The position numbers and the translations under genes were made by a program. Below the pieces are notes generated by a model. It was not told the DNA's origin, made no database searches, and saw only the letters and a program-made list of their open reading frames with translations. Positions 35,826-46,000 of a DNA stretch of 64,000 nucleotides are shown here, piece by piece (positions within the stretch are counted from its first letter, which is position 1; each line of letters opens with the position of its first letter). The stretch covers positions 157,273-221,272 of the forward strand of contig NZ_JABVAX010000005.1 of the NCBI RefSeq assembly GCF_013404595.1, given 5' to 3'. This DNA comes from Jannaschia marina. Its GTDB lineage: Bacteria; Pseudomonadota; Alphaproteobacteria; Rhodobacterales; Rhodobacteraceae.

Positions 35826-38800
35826 TCACGCCACCAGCGCCTCGGCCTTCTTGAGGTCGACCGAGACGAGCTGCGACACGCCCTGCTCCACCATCGTCAC
35901 CCCGAAGAGCCGATCCATGCGCGCCATCGTCACGGCGTGGTGCGTGATGATGAGGAAACGCGTGTTCGTGCGCCGCGTCATCTCGTCGAGCATGTCGCAG
36001 AAGCGCGTGACGTTCGCATCGTCGAGCGGCGCATCCACCTCGTCGAGCACGCAGATCGGTGCCGGATTGGCCAGGAACACCGCGAAGATGAGCGCGAGCG
36101 CCGTCAGCGTCTGCTCGCCGCCCGACAGAAGCGAGAGCGTCGAGAGCTTCTTGCCCGGCGGCTGGCACATGATCTCGAGCCCGGCCTCGAGCGGGTCGTC
36201 GCTCTCGACGAGTTCCAGCTTCGCCTCGCCCCCCTGGAAGAGATGGCGGAAGAGCGTCGCGAAATTCTCGTTCACCGTGTCGAAGGCATCGAGAAGCCGC
36301 TGCCGCCCCTCCTTGTTGAGCGCGGCGATCCCCGCCCGCAACTCGCTCACCGCCTGTTCCAGATCGGCCTTCTCGGCGACCAGCAGGTCATGCTCCGCCT
36401 GCACCTCGCGCGCGTCCTCCTCCGCGCGCAGGTTGACCGCGCCGAGTGCGTCGCGCTGCCGCTTGAGCGCATTCACCTTGTTCTCGATCGTCTCGACCGG
36501 CGGCAGGCTCTCGGGATCGACCTGCAGCACCTCCAGAAGTTCCGCCGGCGTACACTCCAGCGCCTCGTCGATCCGCTCTTCGGCATAGGCGACCGTCTCG
36601 CGGGCCGCATCGACCCGCGCCTCGGCCCGCGCCCGCGCCTCGCGCGCTTCGCCTGCCGCGCGCTCCGCCTCCCGCGTGGCCTGCATCGCCTCGCGGAGCG
36701 CCGTCTCGCCCGCGGCCAGGGCGTCCGAGGCCCGCGCCCGCCGGGTCTCCGCCCGCTCGATCTCGCCGGCGAGGTCGTCGCGCTGCCGCGACAGGTCGTC
36801 GGGCACCGCGCGCGCCGTCTCAAGCTCCGCCTCCGAGGTCGCGCGCCGCTCCGTCAGCTCGCCCAGCCGCTTGTCCGCCGATGCGAGCCGCCCGCGCCAG
36901 GAGTCCAGCTCCTTCTCGACCTGCGCCGCGCGCCGCGCCCGGGCTTCCGCGTCGCGCTTCACCTCGTCGGCCTGCGCGCGCCGGGCCATCATCGCCATCC
37001 GCGCCGCCTCGACCGTCGTGCGGATCGTCTCCAGCGCAGCGCGCGCCTCGTCGAGCGGGGCCAACCCGCGCCGGGCCGCATCGGCCTCGCGCTGCGCCTC
37101 CCGGGCTTCCAGCACCTCCGCCTCGTAGCGCGTCACCGCCATCTGCGCCGATTCGAGGCGCGAGGCGGCGGTGCCCTTCGCCCCCTCGGCCTGCGCCAGC
37201 CGCCGACCCGCCTCCGTCAGCGCCCGGTCGGCCGCACGCCGCGCCTCCCGCGCCTCGCCCTCCGCCGCCTTGCGCCGCCCGAGCGTCGTCACCAACGTCT
37301 CATGCGCGGCCTTCGTGCCCTCGGCGCGCTGCTGCGCCTCCTCCAGATCCTGCCGGAGCGAGGCCAGCCGGTTCACCTGTTGCAGGCGCAGGGCCGCCGA
37401 CGACGGCGCGGCCTCTGCCGAAACGCGGTAGCCGTCCCACCGCCACATGTCGCCCTCGGTCGAGACGAGCACCTGCCCGGGCAACAGCCGCGGCTGCATC
37501 TGCGCGGCCTCCGCCGGATCGACGAGGCCGATCTGCCCGAGCTTGCGCCCCATCACCTCCGGGGCTTCGACGTAGGGTTCCAGCGGGTCGATCCCGTCGG
37601 GCAGCGCGGGCGGCGAGTCATAGGATGGCATTGCGGCCCAGCCGGTCTCCTCCGCCTCGGCCACGCCCACTTCCGACGCGCGCAAATCGTCGCCATAGGC
37701 CGCGCCGAGCGCCGCCTCGAAGCCCGGCGCGACCGTCAGGCGGTCGAGCAGCGGCTCGCCCTCGCCCGTGTCCCGCGCCAGCAGTTTCGCCAGCGCCGTC
37801 GCCTCCGCGCCGAGCGTGTTCGCCACGCCCTCGGCCTCGGCCCGCTCGGTGCGCGCGCGGCCCTCGTCGTCCTGTGCCGCCTCGCGCGCGGCTTCGGCCT
37901 CCACCGCCGCCGTCTCCGCCGCCGTGGCCGCGGCCTGCGCCGTCGCCTGCGCCGCGACCGCCTCGGCCACCTGCCCGTCGACCTCCGCGAGGGTCGCGCG
38001 CGCCGCCTCGGCCTGGTCGCGCGCCGTCCCGGCCTGCGTCTCCGCCTTGCCGAGCCGGGCCTCGGCATCCTGAGCCATCCGCATCACCGATTGGTGCCGC
38101 GCCGAGAGCCGGGCCAGATCCTCGGTCAGCGTCGAAAGTTCCTCCTCGCGGGCCGCGAGCACCGCGCCCGCCTCGGTCGCAGCGCCCTGCGCCTCGGCGA
38201 GCGCGGCGTCCTGCCCGTCGGCGGCGAGCGCAAGCTCCACCTCCTCGGCCTCGAGCCGAGCGATCGTTTCGCCCGCATCACGGTTCAGCATCCCCTCGCG
38301 CTCCGCATCCGTGGCCAGTTGCGCAATCCGGCCCTCAAGCGCGCGGATCGCCTCGCGCGCCTGCGCCTCGCGCTCGGCCAGCGTGTCGCGCTGCACCGTC
38401 AGACGCTGCAGGACGGCCCCGGCCACCGCCTCCTCCTCGCGCAGGGGCGGCATCGCCTCCTCCGCCTTGGCCCGCGCCGTCTCGGCCGACACGGCCAGCC
38501 GTTCCGCCGTCGCCGCCTCGGTCAGCCGCGTCCGCAGCGCCTCCTCCGCGGCCGCCCGCGCCGCGTCGGCCTCGCGCCAGCGCCGGTAGAGCAAGAGCCC
38601 CTCCGCATGGCGCAAATCGACGCCGATCTCGCGGTAGCGCGCCGCCTGCCGGGCCTGCCGGGCGAGGGTGGCCAGCTGCGCGGCCAGCTGCTCGACCACG
38701 TCGTCGACCCGCGTGAGGTTGCCCGTCGTCGCGTTCAGCTTTAGCTCCGCCTCGTGCCGCCGCTGGTAGAGGCCCGAGATGCCCGCCGCCTCCTCCAGGA

Positions 38801-39287
38801 TGCGCCGCCGCTTCTGGGGCTTGGCGTTGATGAGCTCCGAGATCTGCCCCTGCCGGACGAGCGCAGGCGAATGCGCCCCCGTGGAGGCATCGGCGAAGAG
38901 CATCTGCACGTCCCGCGCGCGCACATCCTTGCCATTGAGCTTGTAGGCCGATCCGGCGTCCCGCGTGATCCGCCGCACCACGTCGAGCGCATCGGCGTCG
39001 TTGAAGGCCGCCGGGGCCGTCCGCTCCCGGTTGTCGAGCGCGAGCGTGACCTCGGCGAAGTTGCGCGCCGGGCGAGAGGAGGCACCCGCGAAGATCACGT
39101 CCTCCATGCCGCCGCCGCGCATCGCCGTCGGCCGGTTTTCCCCCATGACCCAGCGCAGCGCCTCGAGCAGGTTCGACTTGCCGCAGCCGTTCGGCCCCAC
39201 CACCCCCGTCAGCCCGTCGGCGATCACGAGGTCGGTGGGGTCCACGAAGGATTTGAACCCGTTCAGTCTGAGGCGCGAAAACCGCAT
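35826..39287 (-). CDS. smc: Chromosome segregation protein SMC
   Basis: This 1153-residue SMC has a Walker A GPNGCGKS at residues 31-38, long coiled coils (about 170-490 and 650-980), a hinge near the middle (about 500-650), the ABC signature LSGGEQ (about 1054-1059) and Walker B ICVLDEVDAP (about 1078-1087). It organises and segregates the chromosome with ScpA and ScpB, which are not in the window. The ATG at 39287 gives the standard start MRFSRLRLNGFKSF. The long antisense frames over this gene are GC artefacts. Confidence 0.97.
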   Translation of the reverse strand: MRFSRLRLNGFKSFVDPTDLVIADGLTGVVGPNGCGKSNLLEALRWVMGENRPTAMRGGGMEDVIFAGASSRPARNFAEVTLALDNRERTAPAAFNDADALDVVRRITRDAGSAYKLNGKDVRARDVQMLFADASTGAHSPALVRQGQISELINAKPQKRRRILEEAAGISGLYQRRHEAELKLNATTGNLTRVDDVVEQLAAQLATLARQARQAARYREIGVDLRHAEGLLLYRRWREADAARAAAEEALRTRLTEAATAERLAVSAETARAKAEEAMPPLREEEAVAGAVLQRLTVQRDTLAEREAQAREAIRALEGRIAQLATDAEREGMLNRDAGETIARLEAEEVELALAADGQDAALAEAQGAATEAGAVLAAREEELSTLTEDLARLSARHQSVMRMAQDAEARLGKAETQAGTARDQAEAARATLAEVDGQVAEAVAAQATAQAAATAAETAAVEAEAAREAAQDDEGRARTERAEAEGVANTLGAEATALAKLLARDTGEGEPLLDRLTVAPGFEAALGAAYGDDLRASEVGVAEAEETGWAAMPSYDSPPALPDGIDPLEPYVEAPEVMGRKLGQIGLVDPAEAAQMQPRLLPGQVLVSTEGDMWRWDGYRVSAEAAPSSAALRLQQVNRLASLRQDLEEAQQRAEGTKAAHETLVTTLGRRKAAEGEAREARRAADRALTEAGRRLAQAEGAKGTAASRLESAQMAVTRYEAEVLEAREAQREADAARRGLAPLDEARAALETIRTTVEAARMAMMARRAQADEVKRDAEARARRAAQVEKELDSWRGRLASADKRLGELTERRATSEAELETARAVPDDLSRQRDDLAGEIERAETRRARASDALAAGETALREAMQATREAERAAGEAREARARAEARVDAARETVAYAEERIDEALECTPAELLEVLQVDPESLPPVETIENKVNALKRQRDALGAVNLRAEEDAREVQAEHDLLVAEKADLEQAVSELRAGIAALNKEGRQRLLDAFDTVNENFATLFRHLFQGGEAKLELVESDDPLEAGLEIMCQPPGKKLSTLSLLSGGEQTLTALALIFAVFLANPAPICVLDEVDAPLDDANVTRFCDMLDEMTRRTNTRFLIITHHAVTMARMDRLFGVTMVEQGVSQLVSVDLKKAEALVA

Positions 39288-39356
39288 GTGGGGCAGTCTC
39301 CCCGCCCGAACGCACAGGTCAAGGCGGCAACGCCCCATCTGGCGTATCCCCGCCGC

Positions 39357-39365
39357 TTATCCACA
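39357..39365 (+). promoter_or_regulatory. Perfect DnaA box upstream of smc
   Basis: TTATCCACA at 39357-39365 matches the 9-mer DnaA consensus exactly, about 70 bases before the smc start. A single box is weak evidence; in this GC-rich genome chance occurrence is lower than usual. It may link smc expression to DnaA. Confidence 0.35.
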
Positions 39366-39486
39366 AGATATTGGCCTGCATCCCGCATCCCTGCCCCCAG
39401 GCCCGGTCGCCTCACCGTGCGCAACCCTGCGGCACACGGGCGGAATCGCGCTTGACCGGTGCAACATCCGGGCGCATCACCGACGG

Positions 39487-39683
39487 GCAAGGTTCCCTCG
39501 GCCAAAGGCCAGCGAGGGATGAAATGGGAATGCGGTGAGGGGGATCCAAACAGGAACCCGAGGCCGCAGCCGCCCCCGCGACTGTAAGCGGCGAGCGCGG
39601 TGCCACGATGCCACTGGAGCGGAGATCCGCACCGGGAAGGCGGCACCGGGCGACGACCCGCAAGCCAGGAGACCAGCCTCGCC
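39487..39683 (+). ncRNA. Cobalamin (AdoCbl) riboswitch
   Basis: The landmarks appear in order: GGTTCCCTCGG, GGGATGAAATGGGAATGC, the GCAGCCGCCCCCGCGACTGT block at about 39575-39588, GCCACTGG (the B12 box) at about 39608-39615, GGGAAGGCGG and GCAAGCCAGGAGACC at about 39658-39672. The element lies about 50 bases before the cbiM start and should reduce expression of the cbiM-cobW unit when adenosylcobalamin is abundant. Confidence 0.95.
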
Positions 39684-39733
39684 GCAACATGAACCAGCCC
39701 GTCGGGTGTGACGGGCAGATCGGAGAAACAGAC

Positions 39734-40411
39734 ATGCATATCGAACCCGGTATCGTGGACGGGGCCAAGATGGGCCTCGCCGTCGTCACCGCCACCGGCG
39801 TGGGCGCCTATACCGCCAAGGCCGCCTGGGACGACATCAGGCACAACGGCACCGCCGCCCTCGCGCTCCGCGCGGCCCTCGCCACCGTCGGCACCTTCGT
39901 CTTCTTCGAGGTGCTGCCCCATTTCGCGGTCGGCGTCTCCGAGGTCCATTTCATCCTGGGCACCACGCTCTTCCTGATCCTCGGGCTCGCCCCCGCAGCC
40001 ATCGGCCTCGCGGCGGGCCTGCTGATCCAGGGCATGTTCTTCGCGCCGAGCGACCTGCCGATGTTCTTCGTCAACGTGACCACGCTTCTCGTGCCGCTCT
40101 TCGGCATCTTCGCCCTGTCGAAGCGCGTGATCGCGCCGCAGACGGCCTACGTCGACCTCAGCTACGGCCAGGCGCTCAAGCTGTCGGCGGCCTATCAGGG
40201 CGGGGTCGTGGCGTGGGTCGCCTTCTGGGCCATCTACGGCCAGGGCGTCGGGGCCGAGAACCTGTCGAACGTCGCCGCCTTCGGCGCGGCCTACATGCTC
40301 GTCGTCCTCATCGAGCCCCTGGCCGATCTCGCCGTGCTGGCCGGGGCCAAGGCGCTGCGCCGGCTCGACGGCTCGCCCTTCGTGACGCCGCGCCTCCACA
40401 ACGCGGCCTGA
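39734..40411 (+). CDS. cbiM: Energy-coupling factor cobalt transporter permease (CbiM-like)
   Basis: This 225-residue integral membrane protein begins MHIEPGIVDGAKMG, the CbiM-type N-terminus whose histidine and N-terminal amino group bind the metal. It has about six helices. The segment VNVTTLLVPLFGIFALSKRV and the conserved SEVHFILGTT are also family-like. It would be the substrate-binding membrane part of a cobalt ECF transporter; no cbiN, cbiQ or cbiO is adjacent. Direct control by the upstream cobalamin riboswitch supports the cobalt assignment. Confidence 0.85.
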   Translation: MHIEPGIVDGAKMGLAVVTATGVGAYTAKAAWDDIRHNGTAALALRAALATVGTFVFFEVLPHFAVGVSEVHFILGTTLFLILGLAPAAIGLAAGLLIQGMFFAPSDLPMFFVNVTTLLVPLFGIFALSKRVIAPQTAYVDLSYGQALKLSAAYQGGVVAWVAFWAIYGQGVGAENLSNVAAFGAAYMLVVLIEPLADLAVLAGAKALRRLDGSPFVTPRLHNAA

Positions 40412-40486
40412 GCCCGACACCAGACCGACGCGGGACGGCTCCGTCACCGGGGCCGTTCCGGCGTCGACGATTCCAAAGGACATCCC

Positions 40487-41542
40487 ATGGCAAAGATCCC
40501 CGCCACCATCGTCACCGGCTTCCTCGGGGCCGGCAAGACCACACTCATCCGCCACCTGCTGCAGAACGCGGACGGCCGTCGCATCGCGCTCATCATCAAC
40601 GAGTTCGGCGACCTCGGCGTCGACGGCGGCATCCTCAAGGGCTGCGGCATCGAGAGCTGCACCGACGACGACGTGGTCGAACTGTCGAACGGCTGCATCT
40701 GCTGCACCGTCGCCGATGACTTCATCCCGACGATGGAAGCCCTGCTGGCCCGCGACACGCCCCCCGACCATATCGTCATCGAGACGAGCGGTTTGGCCCT
40801 GCCGCAGCCCCTCGTGCGCGCCTTCAACTGGCCCGGCCTCAAGACCAAGGTAACCGTGGACGGCGTCGTCACCGTGCTCGACGGCCCCGCCGTGGCCGCC
40901 GGCACCTTCGCCTCCGACACGGACGCCGTGGACGCGCAGCGCGCCGCCGACGATGGCCTCGACCACGAGACGCCGCTGTCGGAGCTTTATGCCGATCAGG
41001 TCGCCTGCGCCGACATGATCGTGGTGAACAAATCCGACCTGCTGGGCGATGGCACCCCGGCTCTCGTCGACCGTCTGAGGAGCGAGAGCCGCGACGGCGT
41101 GCAGGTCGTGCCTGCCACCATGGGCGCGCTGCCCGCCGACGTGCTGCTCGGCCGGGGCCAGGGCGCGGAGGACGACCTCTCCGCGCGCCACGAGGTCCAC
41201 CACCATCACCACGATGACGACGATCACCACGACGACCATCATCACGCGCACGAGCACGGCCACGACGCCTTCGAGAGCTTCGTCGTCGACGCGCCCGAGG
41301 TGACGGAGCCGGCGGATTTCGCGGCCAAGGTCTCGGGCGTGATCCGCGATCACGACATCCTGCGCCTCAAGGGCTTCGCCAGCGTCGCGGGCAAGCCCAT
41401 GCGCCTCACGCTTCAGGCCGTCGGGCCCCGGGTCGATCACTACTTCGACCGCCCCATCGGCGACGACCCGCGCGGCGCGCGCCTTGTGGTGATCGGTCAG
41501 GCCGGGCTCGACCGCGCCGCCATCACCGCCGCGCTCCAGTGA
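40487..41542 (+). CDS. cobW: CobW-family GTPase, cobalt chaperone
   Basis: The 351-residue G3E-family GTPase has the Walker A GFLGAGKTT (11-19) and the metal-binding GCICCTV (69-75). Between residues 235 and 259 lies a histidine-rich loop with 14 histidines in 25 residues, interspersed with aspartates, typical of CobW proteins. It likely delivers Co2+ to CobN. It is the second gene of the riboswitch-controlled unit and overlaps the next gene by GTGA. Confidence 0.94.
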   Translation: MAKIPATIVTGFLGAGKTTLIRHLLQNADGRRIALIINEFGDLGVDGGILKGCGIESCTDDDVVELSNGCICCTVADDFIPTMEALLARDTPPDHIVIETSGLALPQPLVRAFNWPGLKTKVTVDGVVTVLDGPAVAAGTFASDTDAVDAQRAADDGLDHETPLSELYADQVACADMIVVNKSDLLGDGTPALVDRLRSESRDGVQVVPATMGALPADVLLGRGQGAEDDLSARHEVHHHHHDDDDHHDDHHHAHEHGHDAFESFVVDAPEVTEPADFAAKVSGVIRDHDILRLKGFASVAGKPMRLTLQAVGPRVDHYFDRPIGDDPRGARLVVIGQAGLDRAAITAALQ

Positions 41543-41985
41543 AGATCGGCCCCGCCGACCCCCGGGCGGCGGGGCCGGCCACGCTTCTGGCGGACAGTCA
41601 TGCACTGATGCGCTCGCTCTTCCCGGCCGAGGCCTGTCACTTTCTGGATCTCGACGCGCTCGCCGCGCCCCACATCCGTTTCGTCGCCGCCACCGAGGGC
41701 GGGACGACCCTCGGCACCGGAGCGCTCGCGCTGATGGAGGGCTACGCCGAGGTCAAAAGCATGTTCACCGCCCCCGAGGCCCGCGGCCGCGGTGTCGCCG
41801 ATGCGATCCTGCGCCATCTGATCGACCTGGCTGCCGTCGAGGACCGCCCCCTCCTGCGCCTCGAAACCGGCACCGGCCTCGACGCGGCCCACCGCCTCTA
41901 CCGCCGCCACGGCTTCACCGAGTGCGGCCCCTTCGGCAGCTACGCCGATCATCCGCAGAGTCTCTTCTTCGAACGTTCGCCCTGA
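41539..41985 (+). CDS. GNAT family N-acetyltransferase
   Basis: This 148-residue protein has the acetyl-CoA loop FTAPEARGRGVADAILRHL near the middle and ends in DAAHRLYRRHGFTECG, the usual GNAT C-terminal motif. It starts with GTG at 41539, overlapping the cobW stop, so it shares the riboswitch unit. Its substrate and relation to cobalt metabolism are unknown. A GTACAAAACG box pair follows its stop. Confidence 0.9.
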   Translation: MKIGPADPRAAGPATLLADSHALMRSLFPAEACHFLDLDALAAPHIRFVAATEGGTTLGTGALALMEGYAEVKSMFTAPEARGRGVADAILRHLIDLAAVEDRPLLRLETGTGLDAAHRLYRRHGFTECGPFGSYADHPQSLFFERSP

Positions 41986-42016
41986 GCCGCCGAAAAGCCG
42001 CGGGGGCGCGCCCGGA

Positions 42017-42066
42017 CTTTCGTACAAAACGTTCAAACCCCCTCACGGAGTTTGTACAAAACGTTC
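42017..42066 (+). repeat. Pair of GTACAAAACG boxes, 32 bp apart (copy B)
   Basis: CTTTCGTACAAAACGTTCAA and AGTTTGTACAAAACGTTCAA carry the box twice; the GTAC cores start at 42022 and 42054, again 32 bases apart. Each is followed by GTTCAA. The pair lies between the GNAT stop and the convergent psuG end. It mirrors copy A after phaB. Confidence 0.75.
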
Positions 42067-42114
42067 AATCTCCGACCGGCGCTTGCAATCTGGACCTAAC
42101 CCGCGCGGGCGAAT

Positions 42115-43023
42115 TCAGCCGGCCGCCGCGACGGCGATCCGCGCCGCCAGCCGCGCGTTGTTGAGCACCAGCTCGATATTCGCGGCCAGCGCCTTGCCCT
42201 CCGTCACCGCGTTGAGCCGGCCCAGCAGGAACGGCGTCACATCCTTGCCCGTCACCCCTTCGGCCTCCGCCGCCACAAGCGCCGCGTCGATCGTCGCCCC
42301 GATGTCCGCTGCGTCCAATGCGTGTTGCGCGGGAATGGGATTCGCCACGAGCATCCCCGTCCCGAGCCCCAGTGCCCGGTTCGCCCCCCGCACGGCGGCG
42401 ATCTCGGCCGGGTCGTCGAACCGTTCGCCCGCAATCACGCCCGAATGCGGCGTATAGAAAGCCGGGAACTCCGCCGTTCCGAACACCGCAAGCGGTACCC
42501 GGAGCGTCTCCAGCATCTCGACCGTGCGCGGGATGTCGAGGATCGACTTCACCCCGGCGCAGACGACCAGCACGTCGGTCGTCGCCAGCTCCGTCAGGTC
42601 CGCGCTGACGTCCATCCCGTCGCCACGATGCACCCCGCCGATGCCACCCGTCGCGAAGGTGCCGATGCCCGCGAGCGCGGCGATCCGCATGGTGGCCGAA
42701 ACCGTCGTGCCGGCCGTCAAGCCCTTGACAAGACAGGCCCCAAGGTCGCGCGACGCGGCCTTGACCACCGCGCCGCCCCGGCCCAGCCGCTCCACCTGAT
42801 CGGCGTCGAGCCCGGCGCAGAGCGCACCGTCCACCACCGCGATCGTCGCCGGCACCGCCCCGCCCTCGCGCAGCACGCCCTCGACGCGCAGGGCCATTTC
42901 GGCGTTCTGCGGCCAGGGCATGCCGTGGCTGATGATCGTCGATTCCAGCGCGACGACCGGCGCACCTTCGGCCAGGGCCGTGGCGACCTCCTCGGTCATC
43001 CGGATGGGGGGGATCTGGGTCAT
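42115..43023 (-). CDS. psuG: Pseudouridine-5'-phosphate glycosidase
   Basis: This 302-residue PsuG/IndA-family enzyme splits or forms pseudouridine 5'-phosphate. Conserved blocks include ESTIISHGMPWPQN (27-40), ATGGIGGVHRG (about 130), VVCAGVKSILDIPRT, and NPIPAQHALD. The ATG at 43023 is preceded by GGAG. The partner kinase psuK is not adjacent. The gene lies antisense between the cobW unit and cobN, with 75 bases separating it from the cobN start. Confidence 0.92.
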   Translation of the reverse strand: MTQIPPIRMTEEVATALAEGAPVVALESTIISHGMPWPQNAEMALRVEGVLREGGAVPATIAVVDGALCAGLDADQVERLGRGGAVVKAASRDLGACLVKGLTAGTTVSATMRIAALAGIGTFATGGIGGVHRGDGMDVSADLTELATTDVLVVCAGVKSILDIPRTVEMLETLRVPLAVFGTAEFPAFYTPHSGVIAGERFDDPAEIAAVRGANRALGLGTGMLVANPIPAQHALDAADIGATIDAALVAAEAEGVTGKDVTPFLLGRLNAVTEGKALAANIELVLNNARLAARIAVAAAG

Positions 43024-43098
43024 CGAGGCACTCCGTCTTTTGCGCCCTCTTGCACCCAATGCGCGCCTCCCGCAAACCCCGAAACGAAGGAGAGCCCC

Positions 43099-46000
43099 AT
43101 GCACCTGCTTGCCGCCCAGCCCGGAGCCGTCGACGACGGGGAACCCGTCGACCTCGGTCAGACGCCCGGCGAGGTCGTGGTGATTTCCGCCGCCGACACC
43201 GAGCTTGCCGCGCTCTCGGAGGCCCGCGCGACGATGGCCGACCCGCCCGAGCTGCGGCTCGCGTCGCTCATGCATCTGCGCCACCCGATGTCGGTCGACC
43301 TGCACCTCGACAGCTGCGCGACCGGGGCGAAACTCGTCGTCGCGCGCATCCTGGGCGGCCGCGGCTACTGGACTTATGGGCTCGAGCAATACGCCGCCCG
43401 CCTCCACGACGCCCGCATCCCCTTCGCTGCCCTTCCGGGCGACGACAAGCCGGATGCGGAACTCTTTGAACTTTCTACCGTTTCCCGATCCGACTACGAG
43501 GCGCTCTGGGCCTGTCTCGTGGAGGGTGGGCCGCAGAACGCGGCCACGTTCCTGTCCCACGCGAAGGCCATCGTGACGGGCAGCGAGCGCCCCGCCCCTG
43601 CCCGCCCGCTCCTGCGCGCGGGGCTCTATTGGCCCGGCGCGGCGGATGCGGCGCTCGACGACCTGAGCGCCGCCTGGACCGACGGCGCTCCGGTCGTGCC
43701 CGTCATCTTCTATCGCGCACTTCTGCAGGGGGCGGGCCTGAACCCGGTCAATCGGCTGGTGAAAGCGCTTCTGCGGCAGGGGCTGAACCCGATGCCGGTG
43801 TTCGTGGCCTCCCTGAAGGACCCGGTCAGCCAGGCGACGCTGGAGACGCTCTTCAAAGCCAATCCCCCCGAGGCGATCGTGAACCTCACCTCCTTCGCGG
43901 TCGGGGACGCGGAGGCGAACCCCCTCGCCGCGCCCTCCGCCAACGCGGCCCCGGTGTTTCAGGCCGTCCTGTCGGGCGGCACGGAAGACGCGTGGGAGAC
44001 CGGCCTGACCGGCCTTTCGGCCCGCGACATCGCGATGAACGTCAGCCTGCCGGAACTCGACGGTCGCGTCCTGACGCGGGCCGTGGGCTTCAAGGGCGAG
44101 GCCTTCTTCGACGCGGCGACCGAATGCCCCATCGCCACCTGGAAGGCCGCGGGCGACCGCATCACCTTCGTCGCCGAGCTCATGGCCAACTGGTGCCGGC
44201 TGCGGCGCCGCGCGCCCTCCGAGCGCCGGGTCGCGCTCGTCCTTGCCAACTACCCGAACCGCGACGGGCGGCTTGCGAACGGCGTCGGCCTCGACACGCC
44301 GGCGGCCACCGTCCACGCGCTGCGCCTGATGCAGGCGGCGGGCTACGACACTGCGCCCCCCGCCGACAGCGCCGCGCTGATGAAGCAGCTTCTCGCCGGG
44401 CCGACCAACTGGCTCACCGACCGGGCCGAGCGCACGGGGGGGGCCCGGCTCTCGCTCGACGCCTACCGGGCGTTCTACGCCGCGCTGCCTCTCAAGGCCC
44501 GGCAGCAGATCGAGGACCGGTGGGGACAGCCGGAGGAGGATCCGTTCTTCTCCGCTTCCGAAATACTCGATCCGGACGCAGCCGCCGGCGGTAGTTTCGC
44601 CCTTTCGATCCACCGGTTCGGCAAGGCCCATGTCGCGTTGCAACCGGCGCGCGGCTACAACGTCGACCCGACCAACAGCTACCATTCCCCCGACCTCGTG
44701 CCGCCGCACAACTACCTCGCCTTCTATGCGTGGTTGCGCGCGAACTCGGACGCGGTCGTCCATATGGGCAAGCATGGAAACCTCGAATGGTTGCCGGGCC
44801 GCGCGGTGGCCCTCGGGGCGGAGGACTGGCCGGAAATCGCCCTCGGACCGCTGCCGCATCTCTATCCGTTCATCGTCAACGACCCGGGCGAAGGCACGCA
44901 GGCCAAGCGGAGGGCGCAGGCGGTGATCGTCGATCACCTGACCCCGCCGCTCACGCGCGCCGAGAGCTACGGGCCGATGCGCGATCTCGAGGCGCTGGTT
45001 GACGAATACTACGAGGCCGCCGGCGTCGACCCGCGCCGCATCGACCTTCTGCGCCAGGAGATCCTGAGCCTCGCCTCGGTCACGGGGCTCGACGTCGACG
45101 CGGGGTTCGAGGGCGACGCGGGCGACCTCGCGAAGCTCGACGCCTACCTCTGCGAGTTGAAGGAAGCCCAGATCCGCGACGGGCTGCACGTCTTCGGGCA
45201 ATCGCCGGAGGGGCGGCTCGCGCGGGATCTGCTGCAGGCCCTGCTGCGTCTGCCGCGCGGGACGGCCGAGGGCGAAGAAAGCCTGCCGCGCGCCATCGCC
45301 GCCGACCTCGACCTCGGGTTCGATCCGCTCGACTGCGACATGGCCGCACCGTGGACGGGCGGGCGACCGGAGGCGCTCCGGCTCGTCGACGAGGGCAGCC
45401 CCACGACGCAAACGGGGGCGGGGGCCCCCACCCAAGGAAGCGGTCAGACGATATCGTCCTCGCCCTGGCGCACCAATGGCGACACCGTCGAGCGGATCGA
45501 AGCCCTCTCCGCCGCCCTCCTCGACGGCACGGCGCAGGCTCCCGGCCCCCGCACGGCCGCCGTGCTCGTGGATGCCGAGACCCTGCGCGCGACCCTCGCC
45601 GCCTGCGGCCCGGCCGAGGGAAAGGGCCTCCTCACCGGCCTCGCGGGCCGCTTCGTCGCCCCTGCGCCCTCCGGCGCCCCGACCCGGGGCCGCCCGGACG
45701 TCCTGCCGACGGGGCGCAACTTCTACTCCGTCGACAGCCGGGCCGTGCCGACGCCCGCCGCCTGGAAGCTCGGGTGGAAATCGGCGTCGCTGCTGATCGA
45801 CCGGCACCTGCAGGACCACGGCGACTGGCCGCGCGCCATGCTCGTCACGGCCTGGGGCACCGCCAACATGCGCACGGGCGGCGACGACATCGCCCAGGCG
45901 CTCGCGCTCATGGGCGTGAAGCCCCGGTGGGATGCGGCGAACCGGCGCGTGGTCGGCTACGAGATCATCCCCGCGACCGCCCTGGGGCGCCCCCGCGTCG

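Noticed and set aside
35751..38744. Long plus-strand open frame antisense to smc
   Set aside because: Arg/Leu-rich translation with no family match; smc is certain on the other strand.
39357..39365. Replication origin near smc
   Set aside because: A single DnaA box without clustered boxes, AT-rich unwinding region or origin-type genes.
41189..41263. Tandem repeat of CAC/GAC codons
   Set aside because: This is the histidine-rich metal-binding loop of CobW, explained by protein function.
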